From a virus, in IMG/VR virus record IMGVR_UViG_3300047566_000254, positions 1 through 49,495 of that record: a stretch of 49,495 nt of DNA. One strand, written 5' to 3'. Below, piece after piece: positions 18,626 to 25,521 of the stretch; position 1 is the first letter of the stretch, and every line of letters begins with the position of its first letter. The position numbers were made by a program, and so were the translations under genes. The notes under the pieces are model-generated. The model worked only from the letters and a program-made list of their open reading frames with translations, was not told the origin of the DNA and made no database searches.

Positions 18626-19057
18626 ATGGCAAATTTTAAAGAAGCAATTGTAGATACTCTCAAAGCAGAGGGTGGTTTTGTTAATGACCCGGCAGATGCA
18701 GGTGGGTATACCTATAGAGGTATTACCAAGAAAAACTTTCCTAACTGGGCTGGCTGGGCCAAGCTTGCTGCATGGGTAGCTACACATGGACAACCAAAAA
18801 CCGGGCATATCTTTACAGAAGCTGAGATACCTGGGTTAGAAACAGACTGTCATGTTTTTTATAAGCAACAGTTCTGGGACAAGGTTATGGGAGATCAAAT
18901 TCTTAACCAAGAAGTAGCTGCAGATTTATTTGACTCTGCTGTGAACATGGGAATCCATCAGGCAGTAGTCCTGTGCCAGAGGTCTTTAGATATACCTGAG
19001 ACAGGTAAAATGGATAGCTCAACACTTAACATTCTGAACCAAAACAACGAAGCATAA
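18626..19057 (+). CDS. Peptidoglycan hydrolase, GH108-type lysozyme (endolysin)
   Basis: Probably the endolysin that cleaves the glycan strand at lysis. The N-terminus has the glycoside hydrolase family 108 signature: AEGGFVNDPADAGGYTYRGIT, with E15 as likely catalytic acid. The segment SAVNMGIHQAVVLCQRSL resembles the start of the PG_binding_3 module that normally follows. At 143 residues it is shorter than the roughly 170-180 usual for the family, and it stops soon after the DSSTLNILN segment, so the C-terminal helix region looks trimmed. No signal peptide is seen, so release would need the holin-like protein. Its TAA overlaps the next ATG by one base. Confidence 0.85.
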   Translation: MANFKEAIVDTLKAEGGFVNDPADAGGYTYRGITKKNFPNWAGWAKLAAWVATHGQPKTGHIFTEAEIPGLETDCHVFYKQQFWDKVMGDQILNQEVAADLFDSAVNMGIHQAVVLCQRSLDIPETGKMDSSTLNILNQNNEA

Positions 19058-19491
19058 TGAAAAAAATACTGTTCCTACTTTTATTAGTAATTACTACTAC
19101 CGGTGCCCAGGCACAAAGTCCAATGGACAGCTGTCTTGTTTACAAGATGCAGCTGGCTAAGTCAATGGAGAAACTGTATAAGGCAGACATGCAGATCAAG
19201 AAAATAAAAACTTGTATTGCCAGTGCCAAGAAAAAACCTGCTGAAAAGAAAGTATTTTTTGAAACAGTAACATTGATTCTTACTACTCCTATTCAGGGTA
19301 CTATTCAGTTGTCATATAGCCAGCCGGATAGTTGTTCCTACTATAAAACTGAATGTAAAAAAGTAAAGCACAAAATATACATGGCCAACAAGCAGCTGAA
19401 CACTGTTAAGTACTATGCAAAGATTTGTGAGAAAAAACCAACCAATAAGAAATTCTTTTTTGGTTGGGTTAGTAACCGGGCTATAAAGTAA
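19057..19491 (+). CDS. Secreted Lys/Cys-rich protein of the lysis operon
   Basis: A 144-residue protein of unknown function. It has a clear signal peptide (LFLLLLVITTTGAQAQSP) with a type I site after AQA, just before Gln, which is common in Bacteroidetes. The mature part is highly basic and has spaced cysteines (SCLVYK, KTCIAS, SCSYYKTECKK, KICEKK) that could form disulfides in the periplasm. It is translationally coupled to the lysozyme gene. The stop is immediately followed, with no spacer, by the stop of the opposing UDG-fold gene. It might bind peptidoglycan or help lysis, but this is only from position. Confidence 0.7.
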   Translation: MKKILFLLLLVITTTGAQAQSPMDSCLVYKMQLAKSMEKLYKADMQIKKIKTCIASAKKKPAEKKVFFETVTLILTTPIQGTIQLSYSQPDSCSYYKTECKKVKHKIYMANKQLNTVKYYAKICEKKPTNKKFFFGWVSNRAIK

Positions 19492-20151
19492 TCACCAGTT
19501 TATAGTTGGTTTGCCCTGTGCTGTTAAAATGTCATTGGCCCATTGTGGCCACTGTGTATCACTAATAGAAACTGTCTTGAGTTGCATCTTCCTTACGTGG
19601 GGAGATGCAATATCTTCTTCATACTTCCATGTACCAGCACCTAAAAATAACCATGGGATGTCCGGGTATTTTTTATTAAGTACCTCTATGATTCTCATAA
19701 TAAAAGGCTCCCACAATTTACTATGTGGTTTACCATCTATTCTTGTAGTCAGGGCCAGTGGTACTATAAGCACTCCCTGATCCAACCATGACTTGACAAT
19801 GTACGTACCTCCTTTTCTTTTTTTGTCTACAGACTTACATAGGGCACCTGGTTCATTAAGCTCTGGGTTTCCAGGCATGTTCAGTAAAAAAGGAACCCCT
19901 GTAACATACTCAAGCTTATTACACAGGTAATCTGTAAACATTACTGCTCTCACTTTTCCAACCGGCACAATTTCCAAGAAATCAAAAGCACTGGATAGGG
20001 CCGGGCAAAACCTCTGGTTATCTTCTTCTACTTTTTTCTTAAGCTCTTTTACAATATCCAGGAAGTCAGATGACTCTAAAAATATCCTTAACTGATCATA
20101 CCAACCACTTTCTTTTAACTTCTCATTTATTTTTTTTACAATTTCTTGCAT
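19492..20151 (-). CDS. UDG-fold protein with altered active site (paralogue of 31012-31800)
   Basis: A 219-residue protein related to family 1 uracil-DNA glycosylases by overall layout: an N-terminal helical segment (WYDQLRIFLES), a motif-1 position (VMFTDYLCN, residues 70-78, in place of the LGQDPYHG pattern), the core LALTTRIDGKPHSKLWEPF, and a C-terminal end (GKPTINW) matching the family's KPIDW-like end. D74 aligns with the catalytic Asp, but the PYH residues and the distal HPSP motif are missing. It may be a slow, changed-specificity or non-catalytic DNA-binding protein. It is the last gene of the minus block and abuts the opposing secreted-protein gene. Its first bases contain the -33 element of the divergent promoter at 20145-20175. 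Confidence 0.7.
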   Translation of the reverse strand: MQEIVKKINEKLKESGWYDQLRIFLESSDFLDIVKELKKKVEEDNQRFCPALSSAFDFLEIVPVGKVRAVMFTDYLCNKLEYVTGVPFLLNMPGNPELNEPGALCKSVDKKRKGGTYIVKSWLDQGVLIVPLALTTRIDGKPHSKLWEPFIMRIIEVLNKKYPDIPWLFLGAGTWKYEEDIASPHVRKMQLKTVSISDTQWPQWANDILTAQGKPTINW

Positions 20152-20175
20152 CCTTATACTTTTTTGTTACCTTTG
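20145..20175 (+). promoter_or_regulatory. Bacteroidetes-type promoter for the 20199-20540 gene
   Basis: TACCTTTG at 20168-20175 matches the TAnnTTTG -7 box. CTTG at 20145-20148 can serve as -33 with a 19-base spacer. The -33 element lies inside the start of the opposing UDG-fold gene. The expected start of transcription, near 20182, leaves a leader of about 17 bases before the ATG at 20199. Confidence 0.65.
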
Positions 20176-20198
20176 TTTTCAACAAAATTACCTACTAT

Positions 20199-20540
20199 AT
20201 GTCAGAAAATCAACAACAAGATTTAATGCTGCCTCATATCAAGCAAGATGCAATTGTAGAAGTAAAAATAGGCACTGCATTTATAAACAGACTGCACACA
20301 ATGATGCACTATCTTGTTGAAGGCCATGAGGAAGATGTAAAGCTGCTGGAAGCCAAGAAAGGCTCTGAAGAAACACTTACTCTTTGGGAAAATGCTGTAG
20401 TGACTACTACTATGTTGTTACAGGAAATTCTCCGGGTTGCTCAAGAAAATGACCAGGTAGAGTATAGATCTTTAAAGGAAAGTATCATGGGTGAAATTAA
20501 TCCCAATAACCTTCCTCAAGATTCAGATCAGCCTGTGTAG
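20199..20540 (+). CDS. Unknown 113-residue helical acidic protein
   Basis: I do not recognise this protein. It is acidic and almost wholly helical (TAFINRLHTMMHYLVEGHEE; VVTTTMLLQEILRVAQENDQ), with an acidic/Gln tail. The ATG at 20199 is chosen over upstream in-frame codons because a host-type promoter ends at 20175 and nothing upstream could be transcribed from it. It is an isolated plus-strand gene within the minus block. Its 3' end overlaps the end of the convergent gene 20497-20760 by 44 bases. Independent host transcription and acidity would suit a small early regulatory or inhibitor protein, as inference only. Confidence 0.75.
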   Translation: MSENQQQDLMLPHIKQDAIVEVKIGTAFINRLHTMMHYLVEGHEEDVKLLEAKKGSEETLTLWENAVVTTTMLLQEILRVAQENDQVEYRSLKESIMGEINPNNLPQDSDQPV

Positions 20541-20760
20541 GATTATCATCTTCCTCATACTCTTCTTCTTGTATCTGCTCTGCTTGCTCCGGGGTAAGTA
20601 TCACTCCATTTGTTTCTGCAAAAGAAGCATACCAGACATTTCCAATCTGGCACCCGAATCCTTCTATGCATATTCTTTCCAGTTCAGTATCTGAGATGGT
20701 GAAGTACAACTTTGTGGGAATGTCTATTACCCTTTGGTCACAAGAGCAGTTGTATAACAT
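20497..20760 (-). CDS. Unknown 87-residue acidic-tailed protein
   Basis: I do not recognise this protein. It has a Cys near the start (LYNCSCDQ), beta-like segments and a strongly acidic C-terminus (EQIQEEEYEEDD). The ATG at 20760 is preferred to the TTG at 20781 because the TTG lies inside a TATCTTTG promoter box (20786-20779). Its 3' end overlaps the convergent gene 20199-20540 by 44 bases. An inverted repeat upstream could be an operator, so the gene may be separately controlled. Confidence 0.65.
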   Translation of the reverse strand: MLYNCSCDQRVIDIPTKLYFTISDTELERICIEGFGCQIGNVWYASFAETNGVILTPEQAEQIQEEEYEEDDNPTQADLNLEEGYWD

Positions 20761-20778
20761 ATGGAAAAAATATCTACT

Positions 20779-20811
20779 CAAAGATAACCAGTTACACCAA
20801 TAAAGTGTAAC
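20779..20811 (-). promoter_or_regulatory. -7 box plus adjacent perfect palindrome, possible operator
   Basis: On the minus strand TATCTTTG (20786-20779) matches TAnnTTTG, but I see no TTG at the usual -33 distance. Four bases upstream of the box lies a perfect 7-bp inverted repeat, GTTACAC (20791-20797) and GTGTAAC (20805-20811), with a 7-base centre. No T-run follows on either strand, so an intrinsic terminator is unlikely. The placement over the -10 to -33 gap fits a repressor or activator site for the 20497-20760 gene. Confidence 0.45.
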
Positions 20812-20835
20812 CGATTATTTTGAATAACAACACTC

Positions 20836-21213
20836 TTAGCTTAATCCTTCAATAAACTTCTGAAATGCTTTGTTCATTTGCTGCAAATGCCTCTCACCAG
20901 GGAATCCATTTGTTTTGCTACCATGGCAATCAAAGCAAACTAATAAGATGTTGTCTTCCTCATGCCTAAACTGAGGATGTGTACTTTTTTCAATCAGATG
21001 ATCAAAGTGAAAACTCTTCATTTCTTTTCCCAGGTGTTTACCACAATTGCCACAGATATGTGGTCTTTTGTTCCATATGCCGGTGTAGAAAGCAATATCT
21101 TTCTCTCTTGTCTGTTTTTTCTGCTCTGCTTTCTCTTGAGAGATGGGCCGTTTTTTAATTGGCCCACCTCTTTTAAGAGAACTGTTACCTCTTTTTAATA
21201 CTCCTCTTTTCAT
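20836..21213 (-). CDS. HNH nuclease, NinG/phage recombination type
   Basis: A 125-residue protein with a basic N-terminus (KRGVLKRGNSSLKRGGPIKK) and a compact zinc-stabilised HNH fold: CGNCGKHL, then FDHLIEKS, then NILLVCFDCHGSKTNG. The two Cys pairs and the FDH...N...H residues are all present, so it should be an active DNA nuclease. Size and layout resemble small phage HNH proteins such as NinG/Rap that act in recombination, rather than the homing type, since no intron-type or DNA-recognition repeat is attached. It lies in the minus block below the recombinase gene. Confidence 0.8.
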   Translation of the reverse strand: MKRGVLKRGNSSLKRGGPIKKRPISQEKAEQKKQTREKDIAFYTGIWNKRPHICGNCGKHLGKEMKSFHFDHLIEKSTHPQFRHEEDNILLVCFDCHGSKTNGFPGERHLQQMNKAFQKFIEGLS

Positions 21214-21224
21214 TATTTCAGTAA

Positions 21225-21467
21225 TTATTTTTTACCGTCTTTTTGCAAATAGGCACCAGATTTAATAGTCCGTTGTAGCTTTTCCCACATTTGTTTTCTA
21301 GCATCAAATGTGAGGGCTTTTATGGTTATGTCTGCTGCTATTTGCTCTAGGGAAGTATAAAGCTCATTTGTTGCAGCTTGCTCTGCTGCATACCTTTCCT
21401 GTTCTTTGTCAGTATGGTCTTCTTCTACATACTCAGCACCATGAAATCTGTGTTGTTCTTCTTGCAT
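21225..21467 (-). CDS. Unknown 80-residue acidic protein
   Basis: I do not recognise this protein. It is Glu/Gln-rich and helical (EQERYAAEQAATNELYTSLE), with a basic tail. There is no signal or membrane segment. It has 11 bases to the HNH nuclease gene downstream and 6 to the gene upstream, so it belongs to the same transcript. It could be a small partner of one of its neighbours. Confidence 0.65.
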   Translation of the reverse strand: MQEEQHRFHGAEYVEEDHTDKEQERYAAEQAATNELYTSLEQIAADITIKALTFDARKQMWEKLQRTIKSGAYLQKDGKK

Positions 21468-21473
21468 ATTATT

Positions 21474-21938
21474 TTATGTTGTTTTTAGGTTATCTAAAGC
21501 AGGATTATGCATCATTGTTATTTTTATCTGATTCCAAGGAATATTTTCACTAGCTTTTCTTTGTACCAATTGTGCCAAATAGTTTTCTTTTCCTCCAAAG
21601 GATTCCCATGCTTCATCTTCTGATTGGTAGTACTTACCTGTCCAGCCATTACTATTTGTTTTTTCATTGTACCACCATATTCTACTCTGCATATCTACAT
21701 ATCCATTTTGTTCTTGTCGTTGTATACTTTCAAGAGATATCTGTAGTTCATATTTTAAGCATGCTACCTCAAATGATATAGCTTCTATCTCAGCTATTTT
21801 TTTGGGGCTTTCTGGTGGATCATATCCTTGGCCCAAATGGTATTTACCCAACCATATTTCATACTTATTTAAAACCACTTTTGGTTTTTCTACTGGTTCA
21901 GTAATATCAAATACTATAAACTCATGACTACTTTGCAT
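21474..21938 (-). CDS. Unknown 154-residue protein
   Basis: I do not recognise this protein. It begins with beta-like segments (EFIVFDITEPVEKPKVVLNK), has a central amphipathic helix (AEIEAISFEVACLKYELQIS) and an aromatic-rich stretch (RIWWYNEKTNSNGWTGKYYQ) that resembles small WG/WY-rich modules. There are no membrane segments. It is one base from the next upstream gene and so is translationally linked within the minus block. Confidence 0.7.
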   Translation of the reverse strand: MQSSHEFIVFDITEPVEKPKVVLNKYEIWLGKYHLGQGYDPPESPKKIAEIEAISFEVACLKYELQISLESIQRQEQNGYVDMQSRIWWYNEKTNSNGWTGKYYQSEDEAWESFGGKENYLAQLVQRKASENIPWNQIKITMMHNPALDNLKTT

Positions 21939-21939
21939 A

Positions 21940-22338
21940 TTATTTTGGTTTAGTTGTGTCTATAACAGTAATTATCTTGTTATCCTCAACAGCTATCTGT
22001 ATAGTACCATATACCGGATAAGTACCAGAACCAAGCACCCTTATCATTTCTCTTACCTGAGGAGTGAGAAGTACTGTTCTCACAGTACTCTCCTCAGCAT
22101 CTAATGGTCCTATTCTTTCTCGGAATCTTTCTATACAGTGTGTTGTAATAAGGATCTCTCTTGTCTCCAGGTGCTGTATGCCTTTTTGTACACCGGCCAA
22201 TCTTTCTTGTAATACCTCCAGCTCTTTCTTCAACCTCTTCTCTTCTTTCTTTACCTGCTCTATCTTACTCTGCAACTTATTTCTCTGTGCATACAAACTG
22301 GATAGCTTACTCTCCTTCCTCTCTTTTTCTTGTTTCAT
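21940..22338 (-). CDS. Coiled-coil protein with small C-terminal alpha/beta domain
   Basis: A 132-residue protein. Residues about 5-60 form a Lys/Glu/Gln coiled coil (LSSLYAQRNKLQSKIEQVKK), and the rest is a small domain beginning ITTHCIERFRERIGPLD. The latter recalls phage domains in which a His-x-x-x-Arg-x-x-x-Arg segment precedes a small beta-sheet (YGTIQIAVEDNKIITVID). It overlaps the upstream gene by 32 bases. The function is unknown; oligomerisation through the coiled coil is likely. Confidence 0.7.
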   Translation of the reverse strand: MKQEKERKESKLSSLYAQRNKLQSKIEQVKKEEKRLKKELEVLQERLAGVQKGIQHLETREILITTHCIERFRERIGPLDAEESTVRTVLLTPQVREMIRVLGSGTYPVYGTIQIAVEDNKIITVIDTTKPK

Positions 22339-22711
22339 TTTTCCATTCTTTAACTTTTTTTTCTGCTGCTTCTAAGAGTAGTTGTACTCCTTTTATAGGC
22401 CACATCTGACAAGAACCGGCAATTTTTACTTTACACATTAATCCGTTTGGTACCTTTTCTCCATCTTTCTCCCATTTAGCTATCTCATCATCAATTTCTT
22501 TCAATGTAATCTTGCTAATATCGGTGTACTCTTTGTCCAATTGCTTCTTTCGTTCTATCTGATCGTTTTGCAACTTTGTCATAAAATCAGTAAACTCTCC
22601 TAATGTAATTGGTTTACCGTTATATTTCACAACATTGCCCTTCTGCTCTTGGAGCCTTTTCCATAATCCTCCTCCTTTATGATTCAGATGATCCTCTTGA
22701 TTTTCTTTCAT
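22307..22711 (-). CDS. Unknown 134-residue charged helical protein
   Basis: I do not recognise this protein. It is Lys/Glu-rich and predicted mostly helical (FMTKLQNDQIERKKQLDKEY), with a short segment containing two Cys (LMCKVKIAGSCQMWPIKG). It overlaps neighbours on both sides (35 bases upstream, 32 downstream), so the three genes 21940-23135 form a translationally coupled set. No membrane or export signal is visible. Confidence 0.65.
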   Translation of the reverse strand: MKENQEDHLNHKGGGLWKRLQEQKGNVVKYNGKPITLGEFTDFMTKLQNDQIERKKQLDKEYTDISKITLKEIDDEIAKWEKDGEKVPNGLMCKVKIAGSCQMWPIKGVQLLLEAAEKKVKEWKNETRKREEGE

Positions 22712-23135
22712 CTTCTTGATTTTTACGTATAGTATCTGATAACTCTAGCCATTTTTTACTTTCTTCCCAGTTTTTATGGTCTGCTAAATCATACCCTATG
22801 TAGCTTGCCATTACTTCTTTTGCTCTTGACATATGGGCATATGACTTATTACCAAAACAGGCCATTATGTTATCCATCACTTTTGGAAACTCTTCTTCTG
22901 TACATGTACTTATCCTCCATATAGAAACTGGATCTTCATCTACCAGAGAAAGTCCTATAAATTCTATAGTATCCATGGCACCATCTTCTGCAAACCAATG
23001 TGGTGGGAATCGTATATAGCTCCTTTGTGCTATTCTATAGTACCCTAAATGCTTTGCCATCCAAAGATTGAATTTGTCTTCATCTATTTTGGCAGCATGC
23101 ATCTTTTCAACTGTAGGCAGTTTTTGTTGTTCCAT
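22677..23135 (-). CDS. Unknown 152-residue protein next to recA
   Basis: I do not recognise this protein. It is Trp-rich and globular (FNLWMAKHLGYYRIAQRSYI; WRISTCTEEEFPKVMDNIMA) with a charged Ser-rich tail. The start is one base from the recombinase stop, so the two are co-transcribed. It may act with the recombinase, but no motif supports a specific role. Confidence 0.7.
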   Translation of the reverse strand: MEQQKLPTVEKMHAAKIDEDKFNLWMAKHLGYYRIAQRSYIRFPPHWFAEDGAMDTIEFIGLSLVDEDPVSIWRISTCTEEEFPKVMDNIMACFGNKSYAHMSRAKEVMASYIGYDLADHKNWEESKKWLELSDTIRKNQEDERKSRGSSES

Positions 23136-23136
23136 G

Positions 23137-24129
23137 TTACTTCAACTCTTTCAACTTCTCCAATACTTGTCTTTCAATTTCCGTGGCATACTCAGGATTA
23201 TCAGATAAGAACTGAAGTACACCCTGCTCACCCTGTACAGACTTTTCTACATTAGGTAGAGTATACCAGGCCCCGGATCTTGTTATAAATTTTAAATCCT
23301 GTGCCAAGCTAATAATCTCCATCATCCGGCTTATGCCTTTGCCCCAATCAATGACAAATTCAGCTTTACCAAATGGTGCTGAACATTTGTTCTTGATTAT
23401 CTCTACAGTAGTTTTGTTGCTCTCATTCTCTTTGTCAACAGATTTGTTTACTTTCATCCTCATGTCTGAGTAAAACTTCCATGCAAGACCACCTGTGCTT
23501 TGGTTAGGATCACCATAACCACCTACATTCTGTCTTATCTGGGAAATACCCATCATGGTGCACCTGTTGTCCCTAAGAAGAGGTTTGATTTTACCAAGGC
23601 CCTGGCTATTTAATCTTGCCTGCAGACCAATAGTTACATCACCAACTTCACCATCTACTACTTTTCTTGGCATAGCTGCTGTATGGGAGTCATGTATTAC
23701 AAGCCTTATATTCCCAGTCTTGATTAATTCTTCAGTCATGTTGTAACCATCTTCCATACACTCTGGCTGAATGATAATAAGCTTATCCATGTCTACTCCA
23801 AGAGCAGTTGCATAGGCCCTGTCAAAAGACTGCTCATAGTCTACCAGTACACACTTGCCTTCCAGCTTTTGAAAATTGGATATTGCATGCAAAGTAAGAG
23901 TGGATTTACCTGAGGATTCCATACCTAGTAGCTCTATTAATTTACCTACAGGTAACCCACCAATGTTAGTAGCAAGATTAAGTGTCAGTGAGCCACTGTC
24001 TACTACTTCCAATTCTTCCCTGGTATCTTTACCCATTATAATTGTACCTACACCGAATTTTTTCTCCAGTGCTTTAAGTTTCTCAGCAAGAATGTCTTTT
24101 TCCTGCTCTGTTGCTGCTGTTTTTGCCAT
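23137..24129 (-). CDS. RecA/UvsX-type recombinase
   Basis: A 330-residue RecA-family ATPase that would coat single-stranded DNA and drive strand exchange. Evidence: Walker A GMESSGKST at residues 69-77, preceded by the family's PVGKLIELLG; the segment ARLNSQGLGKIKPLLR equivalent to the RecA core after Walker B; and MGISQIRQNVGG matching the MNQIR-type motif. It is a little shorter than bacterial RecA (about 350) and lacks most of its C-terminal domain, as in phage versions. The ATG at 24129 is preferred to an upstream in-frame start at 24207, which would put a terminator hairpin inside the coding region and add a Cys-rich unrelated leader. An intrinsic terminator lies directly upstream. Confidence 0.9.
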   Translation of the reverse strand: MAKTAATEQEKDILAEKLKALEKKFGVGTIIMGKDTREELEVVDSGSLTLNLATNIGGLPVGKLIELLGMESSGKSTLTLHAISNFQKLEGKCVLVDYEQSFDRAYATALGVDMDKLIIIQPECMEDGYNMTEELIKTGNIRLVIHDSHTAAMPRKVVDGEVGDVTIGLQARLNSQGLGKIKPLLRDNRCTMMGISQIRQNVGGYGDPNQSTGGLAWKFYSDMRMKVNKSVDKENESNKTTVEIIKNKCSAPFGKAEFVIDWGKGISRMMEIISLAQDLKFITRSGAWYTLPNVEKSVQGEQGVLQFLSDNPEYATEIERQVLEKLKELK

Positions 24130-24152
24130 AAATTTTGATTGATTTTTAAAAT

Positions 24153-24188
24153 AAAAAAGGGCTATAAATATACAATATTTACAGCCCT
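24153..24188 (-). terminator. Intrinsic terminator between nuclease gene and recA
   Basis: Read on the minus strand, AGGGCT(G)TAAATA pairs with TATTTA(T)AGCCCT (outer arms 24183-24188 and 24058-offset 24158-24163), a 12-bp stem with one mismatch and a 5-base loop, followed directly by TTTTTT. This is a textbook rho-independent terminator at the end of the 24221-25306 gene. As no TAnnTTTG promoter lies between it and recA (ATG at 24129), recA expression would need readthrough, antitermination or a phage-specific promoter. Confidence 0.85.
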
Positions 24189-24220
24189 CTTGCAAGCATT
24201 TTAACACCTATTTCTTACTA

Positions 24221-25306
24221 TTATTCATAGTTTAAATCAAGTGTAACTTCACCATTATTTTGTGCTATTGCCATAGCTGATGACCATATACCTGTCTCTA
24301 CATGCCAGGTAATTTGTTTGATTAATTCTGTAAGGCCACTGTACTTATATCCCCGGAGATGGAAACCATCTCTTGCTTCTCTCAGGTCATTAGAACTCAG
24401 TACTAATACAACCGGATCAGCAAAGCCTGCAGTGTCTATGAAAATGAATTTCATAGGAAGAATTTGATATCCTTCCAGGCCGTGTTCTTTTGCCCATACA
24501 GTAAGTGCATAGTTATACATAGCTGCCTGCAGGTAATAACCAAACTTTGTGTAGGACTGTTGTGGGTTTTCATTATCCCAGCTTGTCTTCCAATCTATTG
24601 GGGCAATTGTTTTGTCAATGTGGTCTACTATTACTTTATCAACCATTGCCTTGTAAGGTACCTCATCTATATCAAACAGAATAGGTAGCTCATGAAATAC
24701 TTCTACACCGGTGTCTGTTTTTACATTTGCATAGTACTGTGAATGAGGGTGTGCTTTTATCTTCTCTACTAATCTCTCAGCCTGCTGAACTACCGGGACA
24801 GATACAACCATCTTACCTATGGCAAGTAGCTTCTCTTTGTAGTAGATTTCAGCATCACCTGTAAACATAGAAAGGATCTTTGCAGCATCTTTACCTTTGA
24901 AAGCAACTTCTTGCATGTTGTAGTCATACTTAGTAGCTGTAACAGCATCCATAAAAATAGTCTCAAAACTATCTGTCTGCATACCTGTTTCTTTGTCTAT
25001 GCTCTTCAAAGTCCTGTTGTACAGGTTATTCACAAGATCAGCCATCTGGCCCTTAGGCTCTGCTGATACTGCTATGTGAAACTTCTCATCAAAGTCCATA
25101 CCGGATAACAAAGTATGTACCAGGTGCCCCATAATGATAGAGCTGGATATCTTCTCTTCTTTTACTTCACCAAGAACCATTTCTTTGTAAAAAGCTTGTC
25201 TGTCTGAATCAAACTTTTTGATGGAGCTGTATGAAAGCCTGTCTTTTAAACCTCTGTAGGTTTGTTCTGATATTCTTGAGTCTTCTACTTTTTTTGTTAT
25301 GTTCAT
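24221..25306 (-). CDS. PD-(D/E)XK exonuclease, RecE/Cas4-like
   Basis: A 361-residue protein with the fold's core: an early helix (RLSYSSIKKFDSDRQAFYKE) and an HLVH-type position (MGHLVHTLLSG), then YKAMVDKVIVDH, APIDWKTSW and the downstream Q-x-x-x-Y helix (GYYLQAAMYNYAL). D of MVDK and D/K of IDWKTS fit the catalytic DxK residues. This arrangement is typical of phage RecE/Cas4-like nucleases that resect DNA ends for the recombinase. It lies directly upstream of recA, separated only by a terminator. Its start overlaps the stop of the small upstream gene by one base. Polarity and substrate are not visible. Confidence 0.85.
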   Translation of the reverse strand: MNITKKVEDSRISEQTYRGLKDRLSYSSIKKFDSDRQAFYKEMVLGEVKEEKISSSIIMGHLVHTLLSGMDFDEKFHIAVSAEPKGQMADLVNNLYNRTLKSIDKETGMQTDSFETIFMDAVTATKYDYNMQEVAFKGKDAAKILSMFTGDAEIYYKEKLLAIGKMVVSVPVVQQAERLVEKIKAHPHSQYYANVKTDTGVEVFHELPILFDIDEVPYKAMVDKVIVDHIDKTIAPIDWKTSWDNENPQQSYTKFGYYLQAAMYNYALTVWAKEHGLEGYQILPMKFIFIDTAGFADPVVLVLSSNDLREARDGFHLRGYKYSGLTELIKQITWHVETGIWSSAMAIAQNNGEVTLDLNYE

Positions 25307-25512
25307 TAGATGGTATTTTCCAGTTGTTTAATTTTTTTGTCAATTACTTCAATACACTCAGCCAGTCCTGTGTTGTAGATAGTATTACCCAATCGTTCCA
25401 CCTGCCCTATAGAAAGGTTAGATGGCTTCCATTTTTTAAGTACACTAGCTTTTAGCTGTTTTAAAAGCACCACTTCAGGTGCATCCGGTTTTGCTCTTTT
25501 TGATTTTGCCAT
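25306..25512 (-). CDS. Small basic protein coupled to the exonuclease
   Basis: A 68-residue Lys/Leu-rich protein of unknown function (KRAKPDAPEVVLLKQLKASV). It is basic in its N-terminal half and helical. Stop and next start share one base (TAATG), so it is translationally coupled to the PD-(D/E)XK nuclease and may be its small partner. No further motif is visible. Confidence 0.65.
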   Translation of the reverse strand: MAKSKRAKPDAPEVVLLKQLKASVLKKWKPSNLSIGQVERLGNTIYNTGLAECIEVIDKKIKQLENTI

Positions 25513-25521
25513 GATTATTGA

